Shown: positions 17,201 through 26,271, numbered from the stretch's first letter. The stretch is 64,000 bases of DNA from Pseudomonas sp. B21-040 (GCF_024748695.1 NZ_CP087176.1:1605501-1669500); one strand, 5' to 3'. Notes: generated from the sequence alone by a model not told the origin. A program made the numbers and translations.

Positions 17201-19929
17201 TTGGTCAGTAATCTTTCCCACGTGCCATTGGTGCCAACGTCAGCAGATCCTAATGATGTGGAACCATCGTAAAGCTCGACTTTTTCACCTCGCGTTGCCG
17301 TTCCTTTGAGTGTCACTTCCTTATCGAAGGTCAAGCCGCCCTCGGCAACCTCGCCTCGTGAATCACTGACTTGGGTAATGACTGGGGTGACGTAGTCATA
17401 GCGGGTCCGGACAGTTAACGGCAACAACGGAAACGCGATGGCGCTCGATTCATCGTTGGCACCGTCGAATGCCACTTTGCACAAGACAGTCGCCGCCGAT
17501 GCATGCGCCAGTTTCAGCAGCTCGGTGCGTGACAGGATTTCCTTGAGCCCGTTGCTGACTTGCCCGGCCGTGACAAGTACGCCATCGAGTAACACGATGC
17601 GGTAATCCGCTCCGGCGATTGTCTTGCCTTCCAATCGCAGCCAGAGGCGTTGCCCAAGGGCAATGAACGGCCACTTTTGTACAACGACATCGGGGTTGCC
17701 AGAGAACGCCATCAGATCAAGGACGCCTGCAATAGCCTGTGGCACCTCGGGGCGTGGCAGTTGAGTTTCTGGATTCTGAAACCTCAGCACATTCAGCGTC
17801 AGCAGTTCGGATGTGTTCCAGAAGTTGTAGCGCTTGACGTCGTAGCTCACCGCAACAGATTTGCCGATATTGGGACCGATAAGCGTGGCCGGGAGACGGA
17901 ATTGCACCTGACCACTGGCATGCGCCGGCAGTTCCAGGTCGTCGGAGGTCCCTGGCCCCGGGGTTCCACGCCATTTCAGGGCAATGGTGTCCAGGGCCGG
18001 ATCCATGTTGTCGTACTTGACGATCACGTCGACACCGTTGGTTGCGACCATGGGATCAAGACTGCCATTGGCCGCTTGAACCACTTCTGGTGGGGGAAGA
18101 TCTCCCACCCGTTGTCCGATTTGCAGGTTCAACGTAGCGGAATAACTCAGCAGTTGGGTGCTGGCATGTTTGAGGGTGTAGCGGATCTTGACGTATTGGC
18201 CGATGCTTGGCGTGACGTAGCTTGCATCGACACGGAAATTGACCGGTTTACCCGCCGAGACGGTGGTGATGGGAAGCCAGTCGCTGGTACTGATGGCCGA
18301 ACTGATAGCGGTCCAGTAGTAAGTCAGAAAGTCGTCCTTCACCGTTCCTGTGTAGTCGATCCGCACCGTAACCTTGTCGAATACTTTTGACGGATCAAGC
18401 ACTCCGTCTGGCGCTTCCGGTACTTGCGGCGCGGGTAATGTCGCAGCAATCGCCTGCACTTTCACCAGCAAGCGCTCGGACTCGCTCACGCCGTACGCAG
18501 CATTGTCATTGGACACGCGATACCAAAGCGTGAGGCGGCCATTGGCAAGCACACTGATGTGCTCGTCGAGTATGTAGATCGTTATGAGCTTGTCTGCGGC
18601 TTCATTTCTGCTGACGGTATGTTGCTCCGTATGTAAATACGGCGCTCCGCTGGACAAGGAACCGTCCCACATCAGTTCGATGACGTCACCGTCGGTCATG
18701 CCAAGGTACGAAATGTCCACGGTGGCATACATCACGTCCGGCTCAAGGACCTCACCCACCACTTCGCGAATGGTCGGTGCGGGATGCGCGTACACGTCTC
18801 CGATCACATCGGCAAAGGTACGTTTGGAGGAGAGCGGGGGGCCACCGTTTTTCTTGGTCAGCACATACGAGGCATCGGCCGAGCCCATGGCAATGGCGCG
18901 GACTTCTTCGTAAGGCACTTTCAGTTCGAGGATGCTCGGTACGTTGGTAATGTCGCGCGATTGGGTGTGGATCAACGGCTTGCCGATTTGTGGCGTGCCT
19001 ATCCAGGTCATCGTGATCGTATCGCCGAGTTCGAAATCCTCGGTGCGGACATGGATCTGCACCGTGACGTCTTGCTGGTTCAATCCCTTGAGGTCGATAA
19101 CGCCATTGACCGATTCCTTGATGATGGGTTGTTCCAGGCGCCAGGCTCCGGCATCGACGTTGACCGTGGTGGGGATCGACCATTTTTCCGAATAATTCCA
19201 GACTTCGTCGTACACCTCGTACTGAATCAGTAGGGCCGCGCTGTCACCACCCGCCAGGATTTCGCCCTGGTCGGCAGTGATCACAATGGGCTGCGTGCCG
19301 TCGACATGCGCTTGTGTGAGCACCAGAGGCTTGAGAAAAACGCTGCCCCACTTCACCTGTACCGTGTCGCGCAAGGCGATGTTGGGGTAGGGCTGGAGGG
19401 TCATCGGCACACCCTTGGCCGCCCACTCGGCATCAACCCCCTGCCTGATGACCTCTTCGGGCAACTGGACGATCTTGAGCTCCGAATGCCCCGGTTTGTG
19501 TGGCTCCCTGTCGGGGCCTGCGGGGCGGTCAAGCTTGACCCGCAGTCGCAGCGCTACCGAAGGATCATCGGGCGCTGTTTCACCTTTGCGAAGTAACAGG
19601 TAATAACACTGCTCGATCCAGCCGGGTACGAATCGCACAGCCTCAACGTAGAAGAACAGGCGCTGATCGACCTCCGTTGCCGTCACTACGTGGTGGTACA
19701 CGATTTGCGCATCGAGGAAAACGTCAATCGTGTCGCCTTCCAGCATGGAAACCCATGGGTCAATGACAAACAGCGCCCCTTGGGCATGGTCGTTGACTAC
19801 GGCAATGCTGATGCCGCCATCACCCCCCACTATCGGCCTGGTCATGCCGGTGACGAACAGAGGATGCAGGGCCAGGAGACCGGCACGCGGCGCGACAACG
19901 AGAGGCAGGTAGCGGGTGTAAGAGGTCAT
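14275..19929 (-). CDS. Ig-like modular repeat protein B (1884 aa)
   Basis: The largest family member. Head of several beta domains (about 1-845), then nine Ig-like repeats of 95-97 residues (about 847-1700; core GTTFDTSVTVSGKAS and LYDGSTP), a BIG2-type domain (about 1701-1795; GGQPGYLYTSSNP) and a C-terminal domain (about 1796-1884) with PTWANAN, GARIPSYGELIEI and LYWST. That pattern resembles the C-type-lectin-like tips of invasin/intimin-type adhesins and related fGly-sulfatase-like folds. No Sec signal, lipobox, beta-barrel or RTX region is visible. The start is the ATG behind AAAGGAA; the upstream extension of six residues was rejected. The conserved palindrome, one half degenerate, lies 85 bp upstream. 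Binding or adhesion is inferred from the domains. Confidence 0.8.
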   Translation of the reverse strand: MTSYTRYLPLVVAPRAGLLALHPLFVTGMTRPIVGGDGGISIAVVNDHAQGALFVIDPWVSMLEGDTIDVFLDAQIVYHHVVTATEVDQRLFFYVEAVRFVPGWIEQCYYLLLRKGETAPDDPSVALRLRVKLDRPAGPDREPHKPGHSELKIVQLPEEVIRQGVDAEWAAKGVPMTLQPYPNIALRDTVQVKWGSVFLKPLVLTQAHVDGTQPIVITADQGEILAGGDSAALLIQYEVYDEVWNYSEKWSIPTTVNVDAGAWRLEQPIIKESVNGVIDLKGLNQQDVTVQIHVRTEDFELGDTITMTWIGTPQIGKPLIHTQSRDITNVPSILELKVPYEEVRAIAMGSADASYVLTKKNGGPPLSSKRTFADVIGDVYAHPAPTIREVVGEVLEPDVMYATVDISYLGMTDGDVIELMWDGSLSSGAPYLHTEQHTVSRNEAADKLITIYILDEHISVLANGRLTLWYRVSNDNAAYGVSESERLLVKVQAIAATLPAPQVPEAPDGVLDPSKVFDKVTVRIDYTGTVKDDFLTYYWTAISSAISTSDWLPITTVSAGKPVNFRVDASYVTPSIGQYVKIRYTLKHASTQLLSYSATLNLQIGQRVGDLPPPEVVQAANGSLDPMVATNGVDVIVKYDNMDPALDTIALKWRGTPGPGTSDDLELPAHASGQVQFRLPATLIGPNIGKSVAVSYDVKRYNFWNTSELLTLNVLRFQNPETQLPRPEVPQAIAGVLDLMAFSGNPDVVVQKWPFIALGQRLWLRLEGKTIAGADYRIVLLDGVLVTAGQVSNGLKEILSRTELLKLAHASAATVLCKVAFDGANDESSAIAFPLLPLTVRTRYDYVTPVITQVSDSRGEVAEGGLTFDKEVTLKGTATRGEKVELYDGSTSLGSADVGTNGTWERLLTNLTVKNYHITAHALYDADPVSSLLRAFTVEAAITPTIDSVKDSKGADVPLNGATFDTSVTVTGKASPDQAVQLYDGSTPIAPVTPVDSNGDWSKTFTGLSVAAHTIKAKARYGTEPESTARTFTVLQTVTPTITGVSDTKGEVPPNGTTFDTSVIVSGKASPDQTVQLYDGSTPITPVTPVDSNGNWSKTFTDLSTASHTIKAKALYGTEPESTARTFTVLQTVTPTITGVSDSKGEVPPNGTTFDTSVTVSGNASPNQAVQLYDGSTPFPSVTQVNGNGDWSQLLPGLSVAAHTIKAKARYGTLPESTVRAFTVAVASAPTIVFVKDSKGAEVLHNGTTFDTSVIVSGKANANQTLQLHNGNTPIGPVTSVSGNGDWSQALPNLSVASYMIKAKALYGTQPESAVRAFTVAVESAPTIAFVRDSMGADVQHNGTTFDTSVIVSGKASPNQTLRLYDGSTPTPSVTQVNGNGDWSQPISGLSVASHTIKAKALYGTQPESTGRTFTVYQTVTPTITGATDSKGEVPPNGTTFDTSVRVSGRASPNQALRLYDGSTPTPSVTQVNGNGDWSQPLTGLSVAAHTIKAKALYGTQPESTGRTFTVLQTATPTITGVSDSKGIVVIPNGTTFDTSVTVSGKANANLSLQLYDNGTPKGPVTSVNGNGDWSQTLTGLSVAAHTIKAKALYGTQPESAGRAFTVAAHTAPTLNSVRDASSEVQNGGQTTSSTVTLQGTVTPGHQVQIFDNGVGKHTVTAVGANWTTSLTVVLGSHAVKAKAVTTGQDSNTRSFTVISPTPPLNFNTSPVTLSGKIYLLRDYPAVLPAFGPGTSVHHQATGGQPGYLYTSSNPAVAAVDTTGLVTVRGRGTASITARDAANQSLSYTVTVTGVIHCLGLGKPTWANANSQASQQGARIPSYGELIEIHQAYGALWPMGNDLYWSTDPSNAWWPIPARKTFNLVTGANAAAPQINAALGVAIQ
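14830..17388 (-). repeat. Nine tandem ~285-bp coding repeats in protein B
   Basis: The repeats encode 95-97-residue Ig-like units. The central seven are close relatives, while the first (TRGEKVELYDG) and last (TPGHQVQIFDN) are diverged. They are less homogeneous than the array in protein D, suggesting an older expansion with mosaic exchange between copies. Confidence 0.85.
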
Positions 19930-20013
19930 GGTCAATTCCTTTCCCAATACGTTCGGCTATTTCGTTACGAAGGTAATGAGGAGGATTTGGAACCTTGAAA
20001 GTGGATCTGGCTA

Positions 20014-20055
20014 CTGTCAGAAGTAACAGGTTAGGCTGGCTTTTCGACGAACGGT
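20014..20055 (-). promoter_or_regulatory. Composite upstream element of protein B (degenerate)
   Basis: CTGTCAGAAGTAACAG (20014-20029) keeps one perfect half and one mismatch in the other, and TTTTCGACGAACGGT (20041-20055) follows after the same 11-bp gap. Its distance to the ATG is 17-18 bp longer than for the other three genes. Confidence 0.6.
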
Positions 20056-20145
20056 TGGCGAAGGCTGATCCGTGTGAAACGTGCCTGACGCGGTTCGGGA
20101 TCTGATTTAAATCGGTGTCAGTGGGCCAGGGGACGTAAGTTCAAC

Positions 20146-20190
20146 GAAAAAATCCGCCATCCTTGAAGTAAGGTGGCGGATTTTCTTTTT
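20146..20190 (-). terminator. Intrinsic terminator after protein A
   Basis: A ~12-bp stem (ATCCGCCATCCTT / AAGGTGGCGGAT, one bulge) is followed on the minus strand by TTTTTT. It lies directly after protein A, so A is a single-gene unit without a DUF6124 partner. Confidence 0.85.
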
Positions 20191-20202
20191 ACCGATAGCG
20201 GT

Positions 20203-22515
20203 CTAGATTATTTTTACTTCGATATCGTCAATTACGTAATCGTTGCCCTGTCCTGATGCTACATGACTGACTATGGTCAATGTCGTTTCCGGAGACGAGG
20301 CAACGAACGTTCCCGAAAGCGATTTCCAGGTCAGACTGTCGACCATAACAGGCCCGGCAATCTGTACTCCATTTGCGCTTAGCGAAATCGATGGGACAGC
20401 TTGGGATTCAACAAGTCTGCGGTAATTGATCGTAAATGAATAAGAGCTGTTTGCTTGCAGGTTCAAAAATTGTTTCTGCAGGACAGTGCCGGCAGAGTCG
20501 TTGCTGTAGGTATAGTTTCTGGCAACCGAATTACCGTCCACTAGGATGATCGACCAGTCCGATGGATGAGTTGCTTCCCCTCTTGCCCACTCGTTCCAGT
20601 TTCCATTGTCAAATGTGGTCAGATCAAGCCCAATCCCTCCAATGAGGAACGTCAATGGGTTTGAATAACTGGTCCTGCCTGTTTCAAAACGCAGGATGTT
20701 GTAACTGACACTCAGTTTTTCATGACGTCGCGCTTCGAAGTGTTGCTGCACAAACGCTGCGTTGAGGGGGAAATCCACGTCCTTGCCGGCGCTCAGTGCA
20801 TTGAGCGTTTTTGAGTCTTCTGCGATCAGCGCGCCTGCGGCGTCCCGTAACTGCCAGGTCACCACGTCCTTGGCCTTGCTCGGATTGGAGACCGGGTTGG
20901 GGCAGGTCACCTTGCTGATGCCGTTAGAAAGCTCGTTGGGTTCCAGGATGCCGTCTGCTTCACCGAGGACGATCGGCTTGACCAGTTCCAATTGCGCTTC
21001 GCCGACATTCAGCAACGCCGCATGCCGTGACGCTCGGCGGACAATCTCGCCGTCCTCGTCGCTCAGCAGGTTGTACGAAAGGTCCAGCGTGCCACCTTCC
21101 AGGGTCTTGAGGTGCCGGCCCTCCACGGTGATGAAAAAATCTTCCTTGGCGTCGACGTCGCCATGGCTGATTTGGTGCCAGTCCAACTCTGGGTCATAGG
21201 TGCTCAGGTCAGGTCGGGTACCGAGCCATTTCAATTCGATTGCCATGCCTTCTTCGAAGATTTCGTCGAAGGGGATCTGTACCCGGGTGCTCGGCAGGTC
21301 GGGGTCGATGCTGCCGTTCAGTGCATCTTCGGCGCTGGGCGCCGCCAGACGTCTGGGTTCACCGATGATGTTGATGAACCGGCCCTTCGAGCGCTGGATG
21401 ACCGAGCCGCCACGCTCCAGCTCATAGGAAAATATCGCCTGGGTCTTGGCCAGCTTGCGTGCGGCGCTGTTGGGCAGGAAAACATCGACTACGACGGGTG
21501 GATTCTTCTCGATGGGTTGGCGAACACTGGCATGGACCTGCTCACCCTCAAGGGTGGTGCCCTTGACGTGCATGATGATGACATCGTCGAGCATGAAATC
21601 GACGGGGGAGGCGGCCCAAACCTGCAGGTCGAGGTCCTCGTCGCCGAGGCTGTCCAGATTGAGTACGCTGCCATTAGCCTGCTCGAGAATCGGCGCCTCC
21701 AGCCGTGAGTTGCCGGTGTCGACCATGATGCGGGTTTCTTCACACCAGTCTTCGGCGACGTTGTTCACCTTGTCATGGATCAGGAACGTCACGGCCAGAC
21801 CATCGGGCCCTGAATCCGCGGCGTCAAGAATCACCGCTTCGGTCACGTGGATCACAATGGGATTGTTGGCCGGGTCATCGACCTGCTCTTGGGTGACCGG
21901 GTCGGACAGCACCATGATGCCGCCCCAACTGAGCGTGATCACGTCGCCCTCGAAGACATTCGGGTAGGGCGATTTTTCGGGACTACCGGGTTTGGCCTGG
22001 ATGGTGATGTCCACGCCGTCCTTGGCGACGTCCTTGTCCACACCGTCGGCGATCAGTGCCGGGTCGATGTACATGAACAGCTCGGAGTGGGCTCCCGGTT
22101 CCGGGTTCAGATCCTGACCGCCAGGCAATTCGAGTTTGATGTAGAGCTTGGTGGCGGGCGTAGAGGTTTCGGGGGCCTGGCTGAGACGAGTCACGCGGTA
22201 GGCGAGTGAATAAGTACCGGTTTGCAGGCGACCCGGCGCGATCCACAACGTAACGCGTTGGCCCACTTCGGTGTCTTCGGAGAGTGTGTGTTGATCCACT
22301 ACGTTGCCATTGAGCAAGAGTTCAACCTTGTCGCCTTTGCTCATGTTCGCCCAGTCGGGAAGATGAACTTTCAAACCCTTGTCGGGAAAGTTGTCGAGCG
22401 CGGCGGCTCGGTTAATACCCCATTCCCCGGACGGAAGTTGCGGCTCGGTACGGCCGGGGATTTCCGGTTCGCGCAGCGCCAGGGGTGCAACGTCTCTCGG
22501 CGGTTGGATGAGCAT
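20203..22515 (-). CDS. Ig-like modular protein A (770 aa) with CBM-like tail
   Basis: Residues 1-624 align closely with the head of protein D (both begin MLIQP and share [40 protein letters not shown] and LVKPIVLGE). After the shared YSN segment the tails are unrelated: A ends in a ~145-residue beta-sandwich (FDNGNWNEW ... YVIDDIEVKII) resembling carbohydrate-binding modules of the CBM4/9 type. No signal peptide or membrane anchor. The start ATG has GGAG upstream. The conserved palindrome lies 68 bp upstream and a terminator follows. A glycan-binding role is inferred from the tail and is unproven. Confidence 0.78.
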   Translation of the reverse strand: MLIQPPRDVAPLALREPEIPGRTEPQLPSGEWGINRAAALDNFPDKGLKVHLPDWANMSKGDKVELLLNGNVVDQHTLSEDTEVGQRVTLWIAPGRLQTGTYSLAYRVTRLSQAPETSTPATKLYIKLELPGGQDLNPEPGAHSELFMYIDPALIADGVDKDVAKDGVDITIQAKPGSPEKSPYPNVFEGDVITLSWGGIMVLSDPVTQEQVDDPANNPIVIHVTEAVILDAADSGPDGLAVTFLIHDKVNNVAEDWCEETRIMVDTGNSRLEAPILEQANGSVLNLDSLGDEDLDLQVWAASPVDFMLDDVIIMHVKGTTLEGEQVHASVRQPIEKNPPVVVDVFLPNSAARKLAKTQAIFSYELERGGSVIQRSKGRFINIIGEPRRLAAPSAEDALNGSIDPDLPSTRVQIPFDEIFEEGMAIELKWLGTRPDLSTYDPELDWHQISHGDVDAKEDFFITVEGRHLKTLEGGTLDLSYNLLSDEDGEIVRRASRHAALLNVGEAQLELVKPIVLGEADGILEPNELSNGISKVTCPNPVSNPSKAKDVVTWQLRDAAGALIAEDSKTLNALSAGKDVDFPLNAAFVQQHFEARRHEKLSVSYNILRFETGRTSYSNPLTFLIGGIGLDLTTFDNGNWNEWARGEATHPSDWSIILVDGNSVARNYTYSNDSAGTVLQKQFLNLQANSSYSFTINYRRLVESQAVPSISLSANGVQIAGPVMVDSLTWKSLSGTFVASSPETTLTIVSHVASGQGNDYVIDDIEVKII

Positions 22516-22582
22516 GGTGATAACTCCGGTCGAAGGAATGGGCGACGGAGTTATTTATGGTCTGGGAGGGGGATCCTGGCTA

Positions 22583-22624
22583 CTGTCAAATCTGACAGGT
22601 TACGGCTGGTTTTAGACGAGCGGT
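22583..22624 (-). promoter_or_regulatory. Composite upstream element of protein A
   Basis: CTGTCAAATCTGACAG (22583-22598) and TTTTAGACGAGCGGT (22610-22624) are separated by 11 bp. Distance to the ATG (68 bp) is identical to that of protein D. Confidence 0.7.
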
Positions 22625-22664
22625 CACCGGCGGAGTTGTGACGGTTGCCTCGGGCTGAAGCCTC

Positions 22665-23060
22665 TCATAGCTTGTGCAAGGTCTTCTGTCGCAGGATATA
22701 AATCGTGACGAGCACGGCGCTGGTCAGCATGAACCCGCGCGCCCACGGCAGGGGCACCAGATAGCAGGAGAACAGGATGCTCGCCCACATCAGCCCGATG
22801 GCGTAGACCTTGCCCTTGAGCGGGATGCCGTTGCCGTCGAGATAGTCGCGAATCCACGGGCCGAGCCGTGGATGCTCCACCAGCCACTGATAAAAACGCG
22901 GCGAACTGCGGGCGAAGCACGCGGCGGCCAGCAACAGGAAGGGGGTGGTGGGCAAAACTGGCAGGAAAATCCCGATCACCCCCAGCGCTACGCTCAGCCA
23001 GCCGATGGCCAGCAGCACATAGCGCAACATCAGGGGGCGGTTGCCTATGGGGTTGTCCAT
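22665..23060 (-). CDS. DUF454 (YbaN family) inner-membrane protein
   Basis: A 131-residue protein with three to four hydrophobic helices and the DUF454 signature (IGIFLPVLPTTPFLLLAA followed by CFARSSPRF). The family is membrane-embedded and of unknown biochemical role. The start is the ATG with AAGG 8 nt upstream; a TTG two codons earlier is less likely. It follows the UPF0149 gene by 10 bp and is probably co-transcribed. Downstream is the upstream element of protein A, which marks the right edge of the surface-protein island. Confidence 0.85.
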   Translation of the reverse strand: MDNPIGNRPLMLRYVLLAIGWLSVALGVIGIFLPVLPTTPFLLLAAACFARSSPRFYQWLVEHPRLGPWIRDYLDGNGIPLKGKVYAIGLMWASILFSCYLVPLPWARGFMLTSAVLVTIYILRQKTLHKL

Positions 23061-23070
23061 AGGCAAGACC

Positions 23071-23658
23071 TTAGTGGTGACGTGGCTTGAGGATCGCCGG
23101 TTTTTCGTCTGGTGCGTTGCACAGCAGGTACAGCGCAGTCAGGGCTTCCGGGATCTGAACGATCATGTCGTCCATCAGGTTGGCATCCTTGGCGATGTCT
23201 TCGAACTCTGGCTGTTCGTCGAACAGGCCCGAGCCGACCATGATCGGCAGCAGCATTTCGCTGACTTCGTCTTCGGCACTTTCGAACCAGGCTGCTTCGC
23301 GCAGGAACACACCTTCCATGAAACCGATGCACCAGCCGCGCAGGTCGGAATCATCCGGCTCTTCGCCCAGGTCCAGGTCGCATGGCAGTTCGAATTCTTC
23401 ATCGGACGCCAGTTGGCGGGCAATGTGAGCCTTGAGGCCGATCAGTGTGGCTTCGATCTCTTCGCGCTGCGCTTCGCTGCTGTAATGCGGTTCTTCGGCG
23501 AAGAGGGCGTCGATCCACTCACGGTCAGGAACGGTTTCGGAACAGATCGACAGCGCGGTGAGGTAGCCGTGAGCGGCCACATAGTCCAGCGCCTCGTCAT
23601 GCAGTTCGTCGGCGTCGAGGAAGACTTGCAAACGGGTTAGTTGCTCAGCGAAGGACAT
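23071..23658 (-). CDS. UPF0149/YecA family protein
   Basis: A 195-residue acidic protein of the UPF0149 family (YgfB/YecA group), with the family core LRGWCIGFMEGVF and a C-terminal region rich in acidic residues. No SEC-C zinc motif is present at the end, only HH. Function unknown. The start is MSFAEQLTRL, preceded by AAGG; the longer open frame upstream reaches into a REP-containing spacer and is rejected. Likely first gene of a two-gene unit with the DUF454 gene. Confidence 0.8.
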   Translation of the reverse strand: MSFAEQLTRLQVFLDADELHDEALDYVAAHGYLTALSICSETVPDREWIDALFAEEPHYSSEAQREEIEATLIGLKAHIARQLASDEEFELPCDLDLGEEPDDSDLRGWCIGFMEGVFLREAAWFESAEDEVSEMLLPIMVGSGLFDEQPEFEDIAKDANLMDDMIVQIPEALTALYLLCNAPDEKPAILKPRHH

Positions 23659-23768
23659 TAAAGGGCTACCTTGGGGAATGTTCGATGCGGGAATTCTAGG
23701 CCTTCTTGAGCGCTCAGGCCAGCCGCGCGGCATATTTGCACCCTCGTAAGAACAGGCAACCCCGCAAT

Positions 23769-23864
23769 CCCTGTAGGAGTGAGCCTGCTCGCGAAAGCGG
23801 TGCCACATTCAAAATCAATGTTGACTGGCCCACCGCCATCGCGAGCAAGCTCGCTCCCACAGGG
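23769..23864. repeat. REP-type inverted pair
   Basis: Two inverted copies of the CTGTAGGAG...GAGCCTGCTCGCGA / TCGCGAGCAAGCTCGCTCCCACAG type with a ~45-bp centre. A typical Pseudomonas REP doublet in the 412-bp spacer between the UPF0149 gene and recQ. The rest of that spacer holds only a possible recQ promoter. Confidence 0.8.
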
Positions 23865-23926
23865 TTCTTCATTGGATTTGCTTCATGTGTCTTATCAGCG
23901 GTGCCCTGTGCGAGGGAGGCCTCGGG

Positions 23927-23932
23927 TATACT
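23927..23932 (+). promoter_or_regulatory. Possible -10 box for recQ
   Basis: TATACT in GGGTATACTCGCGC, about 140 bp before recQ. No convincing -35 is seen at standard spacing, so this is tentative. Confidence 0.3.
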
Positions 23933-24070
23933 CGCGCGTTTTGTGATGCCCTGCTGGCGTCCCGGCTGAAATGTGAAGCGTCATGCAACGCGCCCTTACG
24001 ATTTGTCGGTGCAGCGTGCGTGGTTCTGAACCAGCCTTGCAGGGATGTTTTTGTGATTTTTGGAGTTTTT

Positions 24071-26197
24071 ATGCTCGAACAGGCTCAACGCGTCCTCAAG
24101 GACATCTTCGGCTACGACAGTTTTCGTGGCCGTCAGGGTGCAATCATTGAGCGCGTGGCCAGTGGCGGCGACGCCCTGGTACTGATGCCTACCGGTGGCG
24201 GCAAATCCTTGTGTTTCCAGGTCCCGGCACTGCTGCGTGAAGGCCTGGCGGTGGTGGTTTCGCCGCTGATCGCACTGATGGACGACCAGGTCGCCACCCT
24301 CGAAGAGCTGGGTGTCGCGGCGGCTGCATTGAACTCCACGCTGAGCGCTGAACAACAGCGCGACCTGGCGGCCCGCATCAAGCGTGGCGAAGTGAAAATG
24401 CTCTACCTGGCGCCCGAGCGTCTGGTCCAGCCGCGCATGCTGGCGTTCCTGCAAAGCCTTGAAATTGCCCTGTTCGCCATCGACGAAGCGCACTGTGTAT
24501 CGCAGTGGGGTCACGACTTCCGCCGTGAATACCTGCAACTGGGCCAATTGGCGGAATTGTTCCCGAACGTCCCGCGTATCGCCCTGACGGCCACCGCCGA
24601 TAAACGTACCCGCGAAGAAATCGTCGATCGCCTGCACTTGCACAATGCGGAACGTTTTCTGTCGAGTTTCGACCGTCCAAACATCTTCTACCGCATCGTG
24701 CCCAAGGAGCAGCCGCGCAAGCAGTTGCTGGCGTTCCTGGCCGAGCGGCGCAGCGATGCCGGCATTGTTTACTGCCTGTCGCGCAAAAAGGTCGACGAAG
24801 TGGCGGTGTTCCTCAGCGAACAAGGTTTCCCGGCGCTGCCGTATCACGCAGGTTTGCCCAACGAAACCCGGGCCCATCACCAGAAACGCTTCCTCAACGA
24901 GGAAGGCCTGATCATGGTCGCCACCGTGGCGTTCGGCATGGGCATCGACAAGCCCAACGTGCGGTTTGTCGCTCACCTCGATTTGCCGAAGTCCCTTGAG
25001 GCCTATTACCAGGAAACCGGTCGCGGCGGTCGTGACGGTCTGCCGGCGGATGCCTGGATGGCGTACGGCCTGCAAGACGTGGTGATGCTCAAGCAAATGC
25101 TGCAAAACTCCGAAGGCGATGAGCGCCACAAGCGTCTGGAGCAGCACAAGCTCGACGCCATGCTCTCGCTGTGCGAAGAAACCCGCTGCCGTCGCCAGAC
25201 GTTGCTGGCCTACTTCGATGAAGACATGCCCGAACCATGCGGCCATTGCGACAACTGTGTCGATGGCGTGCAGACCTGGGACGCCACTGAACCTGCGCGT
25301 CAGGCGCTGTCGGCGATTTATCGCACCGGCCAGCGTTATGGCGTCGGGCACCTGGTGGACGTGTTGCTGGGCAAGGACAACGAAAAGGTCCGCAGCTTTG
25401 GTCATCAGCATCTGTCAGTGTTTGGTGTTGGCAAGGCAATGGGCGAGAGTGAGTGGCGGTCGCTGTTCCGACAGCTGGTTGCCCGTGGCCTGGCCGACAT
25501 CGACCTCGAAGGCTACGGTGGCCTGCGCCTGAGCGACACCTGCCGGCCGCTGCTCAAGGGCGAAGTGACCCTGGAACTGCGCCGCGACCTCAAGCCGCAA
25601 ACCACCGCCAAAAGCAGCAAGAGCCAGGCGAGCCAACTGGTCCGGGGCGAAGAGCGCGAGCAGTGGGAAGCCTTGCGCGCTCTGCGCCGCAAACTCGCCG
25701 AAGAACATGGCGTGCCGCCGTATGTCATTTTCCCCGATTCGACATTGTTGGAAATGCTCCGCAGCCAGCCCACCTCACTCTCGGAAATGGCCACGGTCAG
25801 CGGCGTCGGTGCACGCAAGCTGGAGCGTTACGGCGAAGCGTTCCTCGAAGTGCTCGGCGGTCAGGTCGAAGCGCCGAAAGTCGTGGCCGACGTGCGCCAC
25901 GAACTGATCACCCTGGCCCGAGCCGGCATGACGCCGCTGCAAATCGCCGGTCAGTTGCAGTGTTCGGAGAAGAACGTCTACACCATGCTCGCCGAGGCCA
26001 TCGGCAAGCAACAGTTGTCGCTGGAGCAGGCGCTGGATTTGCCTGAAGAGCTGATGGGCGAAGTCCAGGATGCCTTCCTCGACGGCGAAGGTGAGTTGCC
26101 GGCGGTTTCGGAGATTGCCGCGCTGTTTGCCGGGCGAGTGCCAGAAGGGGTTTTGTATTGCGTGCGTGCGGCCCTGCAATCGGAGTTTGAGGTTTAA
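24071..26197 (+). CDS. recQ: ATP-dependent DNA helicase RecQ
   Basis: RecQ unwinds DNA 3' to 5' in recombination and fork repair. The 708-residue protein shows the Walker A motif PTGGGKS (40-46), a DEAH box ([15 protein letters not shown]), the helicase C motifs with ETGRGGRDG, the RecQ zinc site (four Cys, including CGHCDNC), an RQC winged helix, an HRDC domain, and a C-terminal HTH_40-like extension common in Pseudomonas. The start is the ATG preceded by TTTGGAG; the longer frame upstream is in the spacer. Followed by a separately promoted MarR gene. Confidence 0.96.
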   Translation: MLEQAQRVLKDIFGYDSFRGRQGAIIERVASGGDALVLMPTGGGKSLCFQVPALLREGLAVVVSPLIALMDDQVATLEELGVAAAALNSTLSAEQQRDLAARIKRGEVKMLYLAPERLVQPRMLAFLQSLEIALFAIDEAHCVSQWGHDFRREYLQLGQLAELFPNVPRIALTATADKRTREEIVDRLHLHNAERFLSSFDRPNIFYRIVPKEQPRKQLLAFLAERRSDAGIVYCLSRKKVDEVAVFLSEQGFPALPYHAGLPNETRAHHQKRFLNEEGLIMVATVAFGMGIDKPNVRFVAHLDLPKSLEAYYQETGRGGRDGLPADAWMAYGLQDVVMLKQMLQNSEGDERHKRLEQHKLDAMLSLCEETRCRRQTLLAYFDEDMPEPCGHCDNCVDGVQTWDATEPARQALSAIYRTGQRYGVGHLVDVLLGKDNEKVRSFGHQHLSVFGVGKAMGESEWRSLFRQLVARGLADIDLEGYGGLRLSDTCRPLLKGEVTLELRRDLKPQTTAKSSKSQASQLVRGEEREQWEALRALRRKLAEEHGVPPYVIFPDSTLLEMLRSQPTSLSEMATVSGVGARKLERYGEAFLEVLGGQVEAPKVVADVRHELITLARAGMTPLQIAGQLQCSEKNVYTMLAEAIGKQQLSLEQALDLPEELMGEVQDAFLDGEGELPAVSEIAALFAGRVPEGVLYCVRAALQSEFEV

Positions 26198-26271
26198 GCG
26201 GTTTTGTAGGTTGATGTAACGATTCACTACAGACCGAGCCTTGCCTCAAGCCAAGGGGCATGCTTAGCTGG

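Noticed and set aside
23996-25411. A 471-codon open frame antisense to recQ
   Set aside because: Complements an unmistakable recQ; composition is typical of GC-rich shadow frames.
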